From: Lysobacterales bacterium | Lineage (GTDB): Bacteria > Pseudomonadota > Gammaproteobacteria > Xanthomonadales > Xanthomonadaceae | Assembly (NCBI GenBank): GCA_017302075.1 | Contig: JAFLEB010000012.1 | Coordinates: 1 to 34,765 of the forward strand | Direction: 5' to 3' | Length of the DNA: 34,765 bases | Shown: positions 26,158 through 34,071 of the stretch, piece after piece | Layout: every line of letters begins with the position of its first letter | Numbering within the stretch: the stretch's first letter is position 1 | Position numbers and translations under genes: made by a program | Notes under the pieces: generated by a model | What the model was told of the DNA's origin: nothing | The model's input: only the letters and a program-made list of their open reading frames with translations | Databases searched by the model: none

Positions 26158-26532
26158 TCATTCCGGATCCAGGTTGATCCGCACGCCCTTGACGGTGTTC
26201 TCGACGATCGTCACCGAGAAGTTGCGTTCGCCGCGGCCCTTCTTCACCAGCACGTCCTCGCCGTCGTCGACTTCGACCTTGAAGCGCTTGCCGACCGCCG
26301 CGCGCAGGCCGTCGCGCACGTCGCGGGCCACGCCGTTCTCGCTGCGGCCCTTGCGGATCTCGACGGTCGCCGCGACCGGCTCGCCGCCCTCTTCGGGCAC
26401 CAGCTGCAGCACGATGCGGCCGGCCGACTCGGCATTGCCGCTGAATTCCAGCCGCCACTTGTTGTCGGTACCGCGGGCCTGGGCGAGCGTGGCCAGGGCA
26501 AGCAGGGCGAAGGCGAGCAAGGGGCGGCGCAT
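26158..26532 (-). CDS. Small secreted protein of unknown function
   Basis: The 124-residue product has a signal peptide (RPLLAFALLALATLAQARG). The mature domain is beta-rich: NKWRLEFSGNAESAGRIVLQ, ATVEIRKGRSENGVARDV and RNFSVTIVENTVKGVRINL. The spacing of GAGG to the ATG at 26532 is eight bases, better than the two bases to the ATG at 26538, so the shorter start is chosen. I recognise no family. It lies before the TPR protein gene, 116 bases upstream of it. Confidence 0.72.
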   Translation of the reverse strand: MRRPLLAFALLALATLAQARGTDNKWRLEFSGNAESAGRIVLQLVPEEGGEPVAATVEIRKGRSENGVARDVRDGLRAAVGKRFKVEVDDGEDVLVKKGRGERNFSVTIVENTVKGVRINLDPE

Positions 26533-26616
26533 GGGCATTCCTCGGGCGGGCGGTGGCGGGATCGTCCGCCGCCCGCACGGGGCCGGCAATCGGCCCATGG
26601 GCCTATCGCGGCTCGG

Positions 26617-26997
26617 TCAGGGCGCCGTGGCCGGCGCGCGGGTGGCGCCCCAGTTGAACAGGAAGCGCCGGTGCTCCGCCCAGGTCTGGCCCTCGGCGTG
26701 GTCGCCGACCAGGCACACCGCGGTGTGGTACGGGCCGACGCCGTCGGTGGTGCGGAAGCTCGCGCACAGGCGGCCGCGGTCGCGCTTCCAGCGGCCGGCC
26801 TCGATGGTGCTGTTGTAGAAGCTGCCGGTCACGCTGCCGTCGGCCAGCAGCGCCAGATCCATCGGCTGGGTGTAGGGCTTGCCGGGCTCGCTGGAGAGAT
26901 CGACCACCCAGCGCCCGTCGAGCCCGGGCTCGGCCGCACGGAGGGGCGTGGTCGACGTCGCGACCAGCAGGGCAGTGGCGAGGACGGTCATGCGCAT
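26617..26997 (-). CDS. Small secreted beta-rich protein of unknown function
   Basis: The 126-residue product has a signal peptide (MTVLATALLVATSTTPLRA). The mature part starts GLDGRWVVDLSSEPGKPYTQ, followed by DLALLADGSVTGSFYNSTIE, LCASFRTTDGVGPYHTAVCL and WAEHRRFLFNWGA. Two cysteines could form a disulfide. The pattern of short strands and glycine turns suggests a small beta-barrel-like or jelly-roll domain. I do not recognise the family. The upstream gap to ltaE is a divergent promoter region. Confidence 0.7.
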   Translation of the reverse strand: MRMTVLATALLVATSTTPLRAAEPGLDGRWVVDLSSEPGKPYTQPMDLALLADGSVTGSFYNSTIEAGRWKRDRGRLCASFRTTDGVGPYHTAVCLVGDHAEGQTWAEHRRFLFNWGATRAPATAP

Positions 26998-27138
26998 GGA
27001 GGTTCCCGGGTCATGGAGGAAGTGCGGGCCCGCATCGATCGCCACGCTGGCATGCACCCGTCCCACTACGCGCCGGGACCGGTTCCGGATGCCGCGTCGC
27101 GCAGTAAAGTCGCCGTTCCCGTTTCCGAAGGACGCACG

Positions 27139-28158
27139 ATGACCCCGGTGGACCTGCGCAGCGACACCGTGACCCGCCCCACCGACGCGATGCGCGAGGC
27201 GATGCGGGCGGCGGACGTCGGCGACGACGTCTACGGCGAGGATCCCACGGTCGATGCGCTGCAGCGCCGGCTGGCCGACGACCTCGGCTTCGAGGCGGGC
27301 CTGTTCGTGCCCAGCGGCACCCAGTCCAACCTGCTGGCCCTGCTCGCGCACTGCGAGCGCGGCGACGAATACCTCGTCGGCATGGACGCGCATACCTACA
27401 AGTTCGAGGGCGGCGGCGCGGCGGTGCTCGGCTCGATCCAGCCGCAACCGATCGTGCAGGCCGACGACGGCAGCCTGCCGCTCGACCGCGTGGCCGCCGC
27501 GATCAAGCCGATCGACCCGCACTTCGCGCGTACCCGACTGCTCGCGCTGGAGAACACCTGGCACGGCCGCACGCTGCCGCTCGACTACCTGCGGCAAGCC
27601 AGCGCGCTCGCGCGCGACCGTGGCCTCGGCATCCACCTCGACGGCGCGCGGCTGTTCAACGCGGCGGTGGCCTGCGGCGTGCCGGCGCGGGAGATCGCGC
27701 GGCATTTCGACACCGTGTCGGTGTGCCTGTCGAAGGGCCTGGGCGCGCCGGTGGGCTCGGTGCTGGTCGGCCCGCATGCCTTGATCGGGAAGGCGCGGCG
27801 CTGGCGCAAGGTCTGCGGCGGCGGCTGGCGCCAGGCGGGGATGCTCGCCGCGGCCTGCCTGCACGCGCTGGACCACCACGTCGACCGGCTCGCCGACGAC
27901 CACGCGCGCGCGGCGCGACTGGCGCAACGCCTGGCCGACATCGACGGACCGACCGTGCTCGGCCAGCACACCAACATGGTCTTCGTCGACGTGCCGGTGG
28001 ACCGCCTGCGCGCGCTCGACGCGCACCTGCGCGACGCCGGCATCCGCATCAGCATCGGCACCCTGCCGACGCTGCGCCTGGTCACCCACCTCGACATCGA
28101 CGATGCCGGCATCGAACGCACCGCGGACGCGTTCGCGCAGTTCTTCGCCGCGCGCTGA
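27139..28158 (+). CDS. ltaE: Low-specificity L-threonine aldolase
   Basis: The 339-residue PLP enzyme splits L-threonine to glycine and acetaldehyde. It shows the family start VDLRSDTVTRPT (4-15), GEDPTVDALQRRLA, the ring-stacking His85 (DAHTYKFEGG), the Asp168/Arg171 pair (HLDGARLFN) and the PLP lysine Lys199 in SVCLSKGLGAPVGSVL. The order and length (330-345 residues) match. A purine-rich ribosome site (GAAGGAC) lies before the ATG. It is divergent from the small secreted protein gene. It is probably single-gene, since the cold-shock gene follows only after 281 bases. Confidence 0.95.
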   Translation: MTPVDLRSDTVTRPTDAMREAMRAADVGDDVYGEDPTVDALQRRLADDLGFEAGLFVPSGTQSNLLALLAHCERGDEYLVGMDAHTYKFEGGGAAVLGSIQPQPIVQADDGSLPLDRVAAAIKPIDPHFARTRLLALENTWHGRTLPLDYLRQASALARDRGLGIHLDGARLFNAAVACGVPAREIARHFDTVSVCLSKGLGAPVGSVLVGPHALIGKARRWRKVCGGGWRQAGMLAAACLHALDHHVDRLADDHARAARLAQRLADIDGPTVLGQHTNMVFVDVPVDRLRALDAHLRDAGIRISIGTLPTLRLVTHLDIDDAGIERTADAFAQFFAAR

Positions 28159-28439
28159 GGCGCTCCGCGACGTGCATCGAGTGGGCCGCGCGTCCGTTCG
28201 CCGAAGCGTAGGACGGCGTTCCGTTCATGTTCGCGCGCCGAATTGCTGTAGGGTGGCGCCACTGTCCAAGGCGGGATCACGGTACATCGTGACTCCGGTG
28301 CTGTAGATCAATCGGTGACATGGTCGAAGACGACCGCTCCAGACGATCCGCCTCATCGCTTCGCGTTACCCCTTGCTCGATGCAGTCGCAGCACCGCCCC
28401 GCGGGCTGCGTAACCCCAACTGTCACAAGGAGTAACACC
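28159..28439 (+). promoter_or_regulatory. Intergenic region and likely leader of the cold-shock gene
   Basis: These 281 bases between ltaE and the cold-shock gene hold no convincing gene. A small hairpin TCACG-GTACAT-CGTGA lies at 28277-28292. Long untranslated leaders are typical of cspA-type genes, where they control translation and mRNA stability at low temperature. Here that is inferred from length and position; I see no definite promoter. The ribosome site AAGGAG lies just before the ATG at 28440. Confidence 0.4.
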
Positions 28440-28649
28440 ATGTCCAATCGCGAAAGCGGCACCGTCAAGTGGTTCAACGACGCCAAGGGCTTCGGCTTCA
28501 TCACCCCGGAGAGCGGCGCCGACCTGTTCGTGCACTTCCGTTCCATCCAGGGCAGCGGCTTCAAGTCCCTGCAGGAAGGCCAGAAGGTGACCTTCAAGGT
28601 CGCGCAGGGCCAGAAGGGCCTGCAGGCCGAGGAAGTCCAGGCCGTCTGA
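28440..28649 (+). CDS. cspA: Cold-shock domain protein
   Basis: The 69-residue protein is a complete cold-shock domain, an RNA chaperone. [17 protein letters not shown] includes RNP1 (KGFGFI, 16-21), and RNP2 is LFVHF (29-33). The end [18 protein letters not shown] is typical of CspA-type proteins. A strong ribosome site (AAGGAG) precedes it. A clear intrinsic terminator follows at 28691-28717, so it is probably monocistronic. Confidence 0.97.
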   Translation: MSNRESGTVKWFNDAKGFGFITPESGADLFVHFRSIQGSGFKSLQEGQKVTFKVAQGQKGLQAEEVQAV

Positions 28650-28690
28650 GCCAGCCGCGGCGCTTCGCGCGCCGCCGGTGCGACACCCGA

Positions 28691-28717
28691 CCCCGCACGG
28701 CGACGTGCGGGGTTTTT
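28691..28717 (+). terminator. Intrinsic terminator of the cold-shock gene
   Basis: CCCCGCACG (28691-28699) pairs perfectly with CGTGCGGGG (28704-28712) around a GCGA tetraloop (GNRA class), and five T follow (28713-28717). It stands 41 bases past the cold-shock stop. This is the clearest intrinsic terminator in the window along with that at 33912. Confidence 0.92.
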
Positions 28718-28823
28718 CGTTCATGGGACATCCCTCGGCGATGCACCCGCGATGCGCACCCGAAGATACGCGGGCGGCGCGGGCCGGCGAGAATGCCCGC
28801 ACCGCACTCGCCTCCCGGCCCGC

Positions 28824-30119
28824 ATGCACACCCCTCGTCGCAAGCTTCCGATCCTGGTCCTGGCTGCCGGACTGGCCTGCGCCGTCCTGGCGGGGGTGCA
28901 TGCCTGGATGTATCGAACCCCCGGAGCTCGACTGGCTGCGGGCGAGACCTATCCCGAGATGCGCGAGGATGCGTCGCACCACTACATCGACCTGCCGGTG
29001 GACCACGCCGACCTCGCGCGAGGCACGCTGCGCGGCTTCTACCTGCTGAGCCCGGGCTTCCGGAAGGGCGGGGACGTCACCTTCCTGCTCACCGACGGCC
29101 AGATGGAACTGGTCGACCTCGATCCCGACTTCGACTTCTTCGAAGCCATGCTGGGTGGTGTGTCCTACGTCCTGATCGGGGTGCGTGGGCATGCACCGAC
29201 GCTGTTGCCGGAGGTGTATCGGGACGGAAAGGTCGACCACGCGCAGGCGATGCGGCTGTACGGTTCGGAGCAGCAAGTCGGCGACATCGAAGCGGTGCGC
29301 CTGGACATGCTGCGCAAGGGATTGCTTCCCGCGGATGGCCGGATCAACGTGTTCGGCGCCTCTGGCGCCGGCGTCCTCGCCCAGCAGTACGTCTCCGCGC
29401 ACGGCGCCCACGTGCGCCGGCTGCTGCTGGAGTCCACCGGCGCTCCCGACCTGTCGCAGCGCGCCGGACTGCCCTACTCCCCGGATTTCGCCAACGACAA
29501 CCCGATGGCCGCCAAGGCATTGGCGCCCTGGCTGCAAGCGCATCCTTCGGCGCGCGTCCGGGTGGCGAACGTGTTGTACCAGCAGGGTCGCGACGCGGCC
29601 GACCCGCGCGCGGCGCAATTGCGCACGGCCCGGGGACTTGCGGGTGGCCGCTGGCTCTGGACGTACGAGCTGTCGCCGCGACGCAACCTGGGCATGCTGG
29701 CCTACATCGCCCGCGCGCCCTCGTCCCTGATGGCACGGGTCCGCTGGTTCGAGCTGGTCGGCGCGGACCTGGTGCGCTACCAGCGAAACGATCGCTTCAA
29801 CCTGCTCTACGAACTCTCGACGGTCGCGCTGGACGACATGCTGGCGTGGCATCGTCGCCATCGCATCGCGCCGATGCGCTTCGAGATCGATCGCCGCTTC
29901 GCGGGCGACGTCCTGGTCATCAAGGGGCGGCAGGACGTGGTGTTCGACGACGCGTCCAGCGAGCTGTTGCGCGCGGCCTATCCGCACGCGCGGCTGCTCT
30001 ACGTCGCGGGCGGCCATCGACTCATCGGCGACGAGTACCGGACGGTCCGGCTGGGCTTCCTGCAGGGCGGGTTCGCAGGGGCGGATGCGGCGTCGCTGGC
30101 GTACCCGGCGAAGCCGTGA
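28824..30119 (+). CDS. Alpha/beta hydrolase, membrane-anchored or secreted
   Basis: The 431-residue protein starts with a hydrophobic N-terminal helix (LPILVLAAGLACAVLAGVHA) that is either a signal peptide or an anchor. The hydrolase core has SYVLIGVRGHAPTLLP and the nucleophile elbow GASGAG (178-183, Ser180). A late strand LVIKGRQDVVFDDAS fits the catalytic Asp and VAGGHRLIGDE the catalytic His. The long insertion between the elbow and these elements forms a cap. The substrate is unknown. It is read after the cold-shock terminator and 61 bases before the EEP gene. Confidence 0.78.
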   Translation: MHTPRRKLPILVLAAGLACAVLAGVHAWMYRTPGARLAAGETYPEMREDASHHYIDLPVDHADLARGTLRGFYLLSPGFRKGGDVTFLLTDGQMELVDLDPDFDFFEAMLGGVSYVLIGVRGHAPTLLPEVYRDGKVDHAQAMRLYGSEQQVGDIEAVRLDMLRKGLLPADGRINVFGASGAGVLAQQYVSAHGAHVRRLLLESTGAPDLSQRAGLPYSPDFANDNPMAAKALAPWLQAHPSARVRVANVLYQQGRDAADPRAAQLRTARGLAGGRWLWTYELSPRRNLGMLAYIARAPSSLMARVRWFELVGADLVRYQRNDRFNLLYELSTVALDDMLAWHRRHRIAPMRFEIDRRFAGDVLVIKGRQDVVFDDASSELLRAAYPHARLLYVAGGHRLIGDEYRTVRLGFLQGGFAGADAASLAYPAKP

Positions 30120-30180
30120 GACGCCCGCCGCGGATCGGCGATGCTGGCGAACGGCGATGCGTGGATGCTTTACTAGTCGC

Positions 30181-31071
30181 ATGACACGCCATGCCCTGCT
30201 CGCCGCCCTCTGCCTGTTCCTCGCCGCGTCCTGCACCGGCGTGCGCGAACGCGGGGCCGCCGCGCCCACGCTGACCTTGGCGAGCTGGAACATGGAGCAC
30301 CTGGCCGAGCACGACGGTTCCGGCTGCCGCCCGCGCACCGAGGCCGATTACGCCGCGATGCGCGCCTACGTCGATGCGCTCGGCGCGGACGTGGTGGCGT
30401 TCCAGGAAGTGGAATCGAAGGCCGCGGCGGAGCGCGTGTTCGACCCGGCGCGCTACACCGTGGAGATCGAGGCCCGCGTCGGCACCGGGCGCAAGGGCGA
30501 ATGCGGCGGCCGTCCCGGGCTGACCGTGAACGCGCAACGGACCGGCTTCGCGATCCGCAAGGGCGTGGCCTACCAGCGCCTGGCCGACGTCACCGCGCTG
30601 CAGGTCGGCAACCCCGACCTGCGCTCGGGCGTCGACCTCATCGTGCGCCCTGCGGGCGGCGCGCCGATCCGCGTGCTGTCGGTGCACCTCAAGGCCGGCT
30701 GCACCGCCGGCGACCGCAACGAGGCCTGCCCGGTGCTGCTGCAGCAGGTGCCGGTGCTGGAGCGCTGGATCGACCAGCGCGCCGGCGAGGGCCTGCGCTT
30801 CGCCGTGCTCGGCGACTACAACCGCCGCCTCTCGGTGCCCGGCGACGTGGTGTGGGCCGACCTCGACGACGGCCTGCCGGCCAACGCCGACCTCGCGCGT
30901 GCCTCCGGCGACCAGGGCGCGCGCTGCAACCCGCGCTACCCCGACTTCATCGACTACATCGTGCTGGACCGGCGCGCGGCCGACGACCTGGTCGGCTTCG
31001 AGGAATCGCGCTATCCGGGCGAGTCGCTGAGCGACCACTGCGCGATCGCTGCGCGGCTCACCCTGCGCTGA
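30181..31071 (+). CDS. Endonuclease/exonuclease/phosphatase-family lipoprotein
   Basis: The 296-residue product has a signal peptide ending in a probable lipobox (LAASC in LLAALCLFLAASCTG). The EEP fold is shown by SWNMEHL (residues 35-41), ADVVAFQEVES, VHLKAGC, GDYNRR and SDHCAIAARL, which are the metal- and phosphate-binding motifs in order. Four additional cysteines may form disulfides outside the cytoplasm. Exported EEP proteins are nucleases or phosphatases; the substrate is unknown. TTTACTAGT just upstream could be a -10 region. Confidence 0.88.
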   Translation: MTRHALLAALCLFLAASCTGVRERGAAAPTLTLASWNMEHLAEHDGSGCRPRTEADYAAMRAYVDALGADVVAFQEVESKAAAERVFDPARYTVEIEARVGTGRKGECGGRPGLTVNAQRTGFAIRKGVAYQRLADVTALQVGNPDLRSGVDLIVRPAGGAPIRVLSVHLKAGCTAGDRNEACPVLLQQVPVLERWIDQRAGEGLRFAVLGDYNRRLSVPGDVVWADLDDGLPANADLARASGDQGARCNPRYPDFIDYIVLDRRAADDLVGFEESRYPGESLSDHCAIAARLTLR

Positions 31072-31122
31072 GGCCAAGGCGATGCAGCAGCGGCGGCCGT
31101 CGACATGGCGACGACGCTGCGC

Positions 31123-31548
31123 TCAGAACACCTGCATCGCCGCGCGCGCGACCAGCGCGAACAGCACCAGCGACGACATCGCGAACAGGGCGAAGCGCAC
31201 CGGGATGCGGTTGACCAGCGCCTGCCACAGGCTGTGCACGATGCGCAGCGCCACGTACGCCCAGGCCAACGCGAGCGAGGCCGTGCTGGCATCGCCCAGT
31301 ATCGCCAGCGCCAACGCCGTGGCATAGAACAGCACCGGCTGCTCGAACAGATGGTTGTAGTTGTCCGCCTTCCAGCGCACCACCGCCGGCAGCGTGGCCA
31401 TCTGCTCGCCGCGCGGCAGGTGGCCGTCGAGCTTGATGCGCAGGCGCAGGATCGCGGGAATGCGGGTCGCGTACATCCAGGCCCACATCACCGCGGTCCA
31501 GGTGACCAGCGCGATGACGGGGGCGAGCAGCGGTTGCGGGGATGCCAT
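31123..31548 (-). CDS. MAPEG-family integral membrane protein
   Basis: The 141-residue protein has four predicted membrane helices, with APVIALVTWTAVMWAWMY at the N-terminus. The family segment WKADNYNHLFEQPVLFYATAL (E-N-P-like NHLFEQPVLFY) identifies MAPEG, a family including glutathione transferases and related enzymes. A ribosome site (GGAG) precedes the ATG at 31548. It is convergent with the EEP gene, 51 bases apart. The actual substrate is unknown. Confidence 0.88.
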   Translation of the reverse strand: MASPQPLLAPVIALVTWTAVMWAWMYATRIPAILRLRIKLDGHLPRGEQMATLPAVVRWKADNYNHLFEQPVLFYATALALAILGDASTASLALAWAYVALRIVHSLWQALVNRIPVRFALFAMSSLVLFALVARAAMQVF

Positions 31549-31678
31549 GGCGGCTCCATGCGGCGGCGGGCGATGCCGGATCATGCCGCAATCGCGCCAG
31601 TGGCGCCGGCCCACGGCCGCTGCAGGCGGCCGATCGCGGGGACGAACGGGCGGTCCGCGAGGTCCGTCGTCTCGAGCC

Positions 31679-32050
31679 TCAGCCCGGCAGGTAGAACGGC
31701 AGCGGGATGAGTTCCACCGCCCAGCCGACGTCCTCGCCCAGTTTCGCGGCCGGGTGCATCGCCGCGATGCGCAGCGCCTCCTCATGGGTGTCGGCTTCGA
31801 TGATGAACAATCCGCCGACCACTTCCCTGGCCTCGGCGTAGGGCCCGTCGCTCACGTGGGTCGCGCCGTTGCGCGGGCGCAGCGTACGCCAGGTGTCGAG
31901 GTCGCCCAACGAGGCCGACACCCGCACCTTGCCGGTCGCGCGCATGCGCTCGTCCAGCGGCGGGCATTGGCTGACCAGCGCCTTGACCTCCTCGGGGCTC
32001 AGCTCGGCGAAGCGATCGGGCGTGAAGTAGGCGAGGCCGACGTAATGCAT
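31679..32050 (-). CDS. YCII-domain protein
   Basis: The 123-residue protein shows the YCII-related fold: MHYVGLAYFTPDRFAELSPE, LRPRNGATHVSDGPYAEARE and the family segment VVGGLFIIEADTHEEALRIA. Such dimeric alpha/beta-barrel proteins resemble monooxygenase-type or sigma-factor-associated YCII proteins; a function for this one is not known. A ribosome site (GGAGAT) lies before the ATG. Confidence 0.9.
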   Translation of the reverse strand: MHYVGLAYFTPDRFAELSPEEVKALVSQCPPLDERMRATGKVRVSASLGDLDTWRTLRPRNGATHVSDGPYAEAREVVGGLFIIEADTHEEALRIAAMHPAAKLGEDVGWAVELIPLPFYLPG

Positions 32051-32114
32051 GGGCGATCTCCGGTGGACATGCCCCGACGACGCGCCAGGGCGACGCGTTT
32101 CGACAGGCCGCGGA

Positions 32115-32585
32115 TCAGTCGCGGCAATACGCCTCGCCCGGCTTGACCACCAGGCAGTCCTGCTTGCCGGCGAGGTACTTCAGGCCGGTGGCATCGCCAA
32201 TGCCGGGGACCGCGGTCTCCGCCACGCCGTCGCGCATGAACCGCAGGCCTTCCGCGGTGACCGAGCCGTCGAAGGTGCCGCGATGGTCGAGGTCCCACTG
32301 CATCTGCACCCTGACCCCGCCGCCGGGCTTGCTGGCGATGTCGAGGTACATGCCCTCGACGCCGGTCCAGCGGCCGAGGTAATCGGCCTCGAGCATCGCC
32401 GCCTCGGTGGCCGGCGGGGTGGGCATGGCCTCGGCCGCGGGCGTCGGCGCGGGTTCGACGGACGGCGCCGGCGTCGCGCTCACCGGGTCCGGCGCAGCGG
32501 GGGTGGCGGGCGCGGGCGTGCGATCGGAACAGGCCGCGATCGCGACGACGGCGAACACCAGGAACGGCAGCGGGGAATGACGCAC
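32115..32585 (-). CDS. Lipoprotein of unknown function
   Basis: The 156-residue product has a lipobox (AIAACSD) and a proline/alanine-rich linker of about 40 residues (TPAPATPAAPDPVSATPAPS). The folded part is DYLGRWTGVEGMYLDI, then GVRVQMQWDLDHRGTFDG and LKYLAGKQDCLVVKPGEAYC. The start is GTG at 32585, supported by AGGTG six bases before it. The two C-terminal cysteines may pair. The family is not recognised. It probably sits in the outer membrane with a tether. Confidence 0.75.
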   Translation of the reverse strand: MRHSPLPFLVFAVVAIAACSDRTPAPATPAAPDPVSATPAPSVEPAPTPAAEAMPTPPATEAAMLEADYLGRWTGVEGMYLDIASKPGGGVRVQMQWDLDHRGTFDGSVTAEGLRFMRDGVAETAVPGIGDATGLKYLAGKQDCLVVKPGEAYCRD

Positions 32586-32654
32586 GGCGCACCTATGGCG
32601 TGGGAATGCCTGCAGGATGGCCGCGCGGGTGCGATGGCGACGTGAGCGGGTCGC

Positions 32655-33008
32655 TTACGCCCCGAGCAATTCCACCTCGAACAGCAGGGTCGCGTTCGGC
32701 GGGATCACCCCGCCAGCACCGCGCGCGCCGTAGCCCAAGGCGGCCGGAATCACCAGCATGCGGCGGCCGCCTTCGCGCATCCCCTGCACCCCCTCGTCCC
32801 AGCCCTTGATGACCATGCCCGCGCCGAGCGGGAAGATGAAGGGCTCGCCGCGGTCCTTGCTGGAATCGAACTTCGCGCCCTGCATGCCGCCCTCGTACAA
32901 CCAGCCGGTGTAATGCACCACGACGTTGCGGCCGGGCCGCGCTTCGGGGCCGGTGCCGACGACGAGGTCCTCGAACTGCAGGCCGGAGGCGGTGGTGGTG
33001 TACGGCAT
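32655..33008 (-). CDS. FKBP-type peptidyl-prolyl cis-trans isomerase
   Basis: The 117-residue protein is a single FKBP domain: [70 protein letters not shown] and [15 protein letters not shown]. These carry the active-site Tyr, Phe, Asp, Trp and the VI pair of FKBPs. It has no signal peptide, so it is cytosolic. A ribosome site (AAAGGA) precedes the ATG at 33008. Confidence 0.96.
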   Translation of the reverse strand: MPYTTTASGLQFEDLVVGTGPEARPGRNVVVHYTGWLYEGGMQGAKFDSSKDRGEPFIFPLGAGMVIKGWDEGVQGMREGGRRMLVIPAALGYGARGAGGVIPPNATLLFEVELLGA

Positions 33009-33050
33009 GGCGATTCCTTTGTGCGGTGATGGCAATGGGTCGCGCACAGT

Positions 33051-33194
33051 CTACCGGCGCGCATCGTGCACTGACGCCGCCTGCACCTCCGTGAGCAGCA
33101 ACGGAACCTTCACCTCTTCGAATGCGGCGACCTGCGCGACGCATGCATCCGCCCCGCGCGGGGCCTCGTAACGCAACCACGCACGCCCCGGCAC
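33051..33194 (-). CDS. Possible small open frame upstream of the FKBP gene
   Basis: A frame of 47 codons starting from GTG at 33194 reads PGRAWLRYEAPRGADACVAQ then VAAFEEVKVPLLLTEVQAAS and ends VHDARR. Its third positions are about 80% G or C. The sequence looks protein-like but no ribosome site stands out, and the family is unknown. It could be a remnant of a longer gene whose 5' end would overlap the fasciclin gene. Low confidence. Confidence 0.25.
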   Translation of the reverse strand: MPGRAWLRYEAPRGADACVAQVAAFEEVKVPLLLTEVQAASVHDARR

Positions 33195-33237
33195 TCCCGC
33201 CGCGCAGGCGGGCCCATCCCCCTCAAGGAGAATGCCG

Positions 33238-33876
33238 ATGAAGCCGCACCTGACCCTCCCGATCGCCATCGCCAGCGCGCTGGCCCTCGCCGCCTGCGCC
33301 AAGCAGGAGACCCCGCCGCCCGCCGCCGAGCCGGTCGCGGCCGAGACCCCGGCGGAGACGATGCCGGCCGAGCCGATGCCCGCCGCCAGCGAGAACCCCA
33401 CCGTCGGCGGCGCCGCGATGGACGCGACCAAGGACATCGTCACCAATGCCTCGGCTGCGCCGAACCTCAGCACCCTGGTCGCCGCGGTCAAGGCCGCCGA
33501 CCTCGTCGGCACCCTGCAGGGCGCAGGTCCGTTCACCGTGTTCGCCCCGACCGACGATGCCTTCGCCAAGCTGCCGGCCGGTACCGTCGACGGCCTGCTG
33601 AAGCCGGAGAAGAAGGCCGACCTCGCCGGCCTGCTGACCTACCACGTGGTCGCCGGCAACGTGGATGCCGCCGCGCTGGCGCAGCAGATCGAAGCGGGCG
33701 GCGGCAGCGCCACCCTGACCACCGTGCAGGGCGCCACCCTCACCGCGAAGTCGGATGGCATGGGCGGCATCACCCTGACCGACGGCAAGGGCGGCACTGC
33801 GAAGGTGACCACCGCGGACGTCCGCCAGAGCAACGGCGTGGTGCACGTGATCGACAGCGTGCTGATGCCCAAGTAA
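33238..33876 (+). CDS. Fasciclin (FAS1)-domain lipoprotein
   Basis: The 212-residue product has a lipobox (LALAACAK) and a proline/alanine/glutamate-rich linker. One FAS1 domain fills the rest: NLSTLVAAVKAADLVGTLQG, FTVFAPTDDAFAKLP (the conserved FAPTD-AF), LLTYHVVAG (the YH motif) and the end NGVVHVIDSVLMP. FAS1 proteins act in adhesion or as surface proteins. AAGGAG lies seven bases before the ATG at 33238, which decides it over the ATG at 33232. A strong intrinsic terminator follows. Confidence 0.93.
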   Translation: MKPHLTLPIAIASALALAACAKQETPPPAAEPVAAETPAETMPAEPMPAASENPTVGGAAMDATKDIVTNASAAPNLSTLVAAVKAADLVGTLQGAGPFTVFAPTDDAFAKLPAGTVDGLLKPEKKADLAGLLTYHVVAGNVDAAALAQQIEAGGGSATLTTVQGATLTAKSDGMGGITLTDGKGGTAKVTTADVRQSNGVVHVIDSVLMPK

Positions 33877-33911
33877 TCGCGTTCCAACAGCCGTGGTGTG
33901 GCGCGGTTGGG

Positions 33912-33936
33912 CGGGCGGCTTCGGCCGCCCGTTTTT
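33912..33936 (+). terminator. Intrinsic terminator of the fasciclin gene
   Basis: CGGGCGGC (33912-33919) pairs perfectly with GCCGCCCG (33924-33931) around a TTCG tetraloop, and five T follow (33932-33936). It stands 36 bases past the fasciclin stop. The UUCG loop makes the hairpin unusually stable. Confidence 0.93.
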
Positions 33937-34071
33937 ATGCGCCGCAGCCCGGCGATGCGGCGGGACGACCTCCCCCGCGCGTGCGCCCGGCTGGGGCCAA
34001 GGTCCCATACCCAAGGCCGCGCGGTCCTACCTACCCTCATCCTCCGAATCGGCCATTCCGCGGAGGGTGCA

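Noticed and set aside
28159-28439. Possible small genes in the ltaE-cold-shock gap
   Set aside because: Frames there lack ribosome sites and family features; a leader region is more likely.
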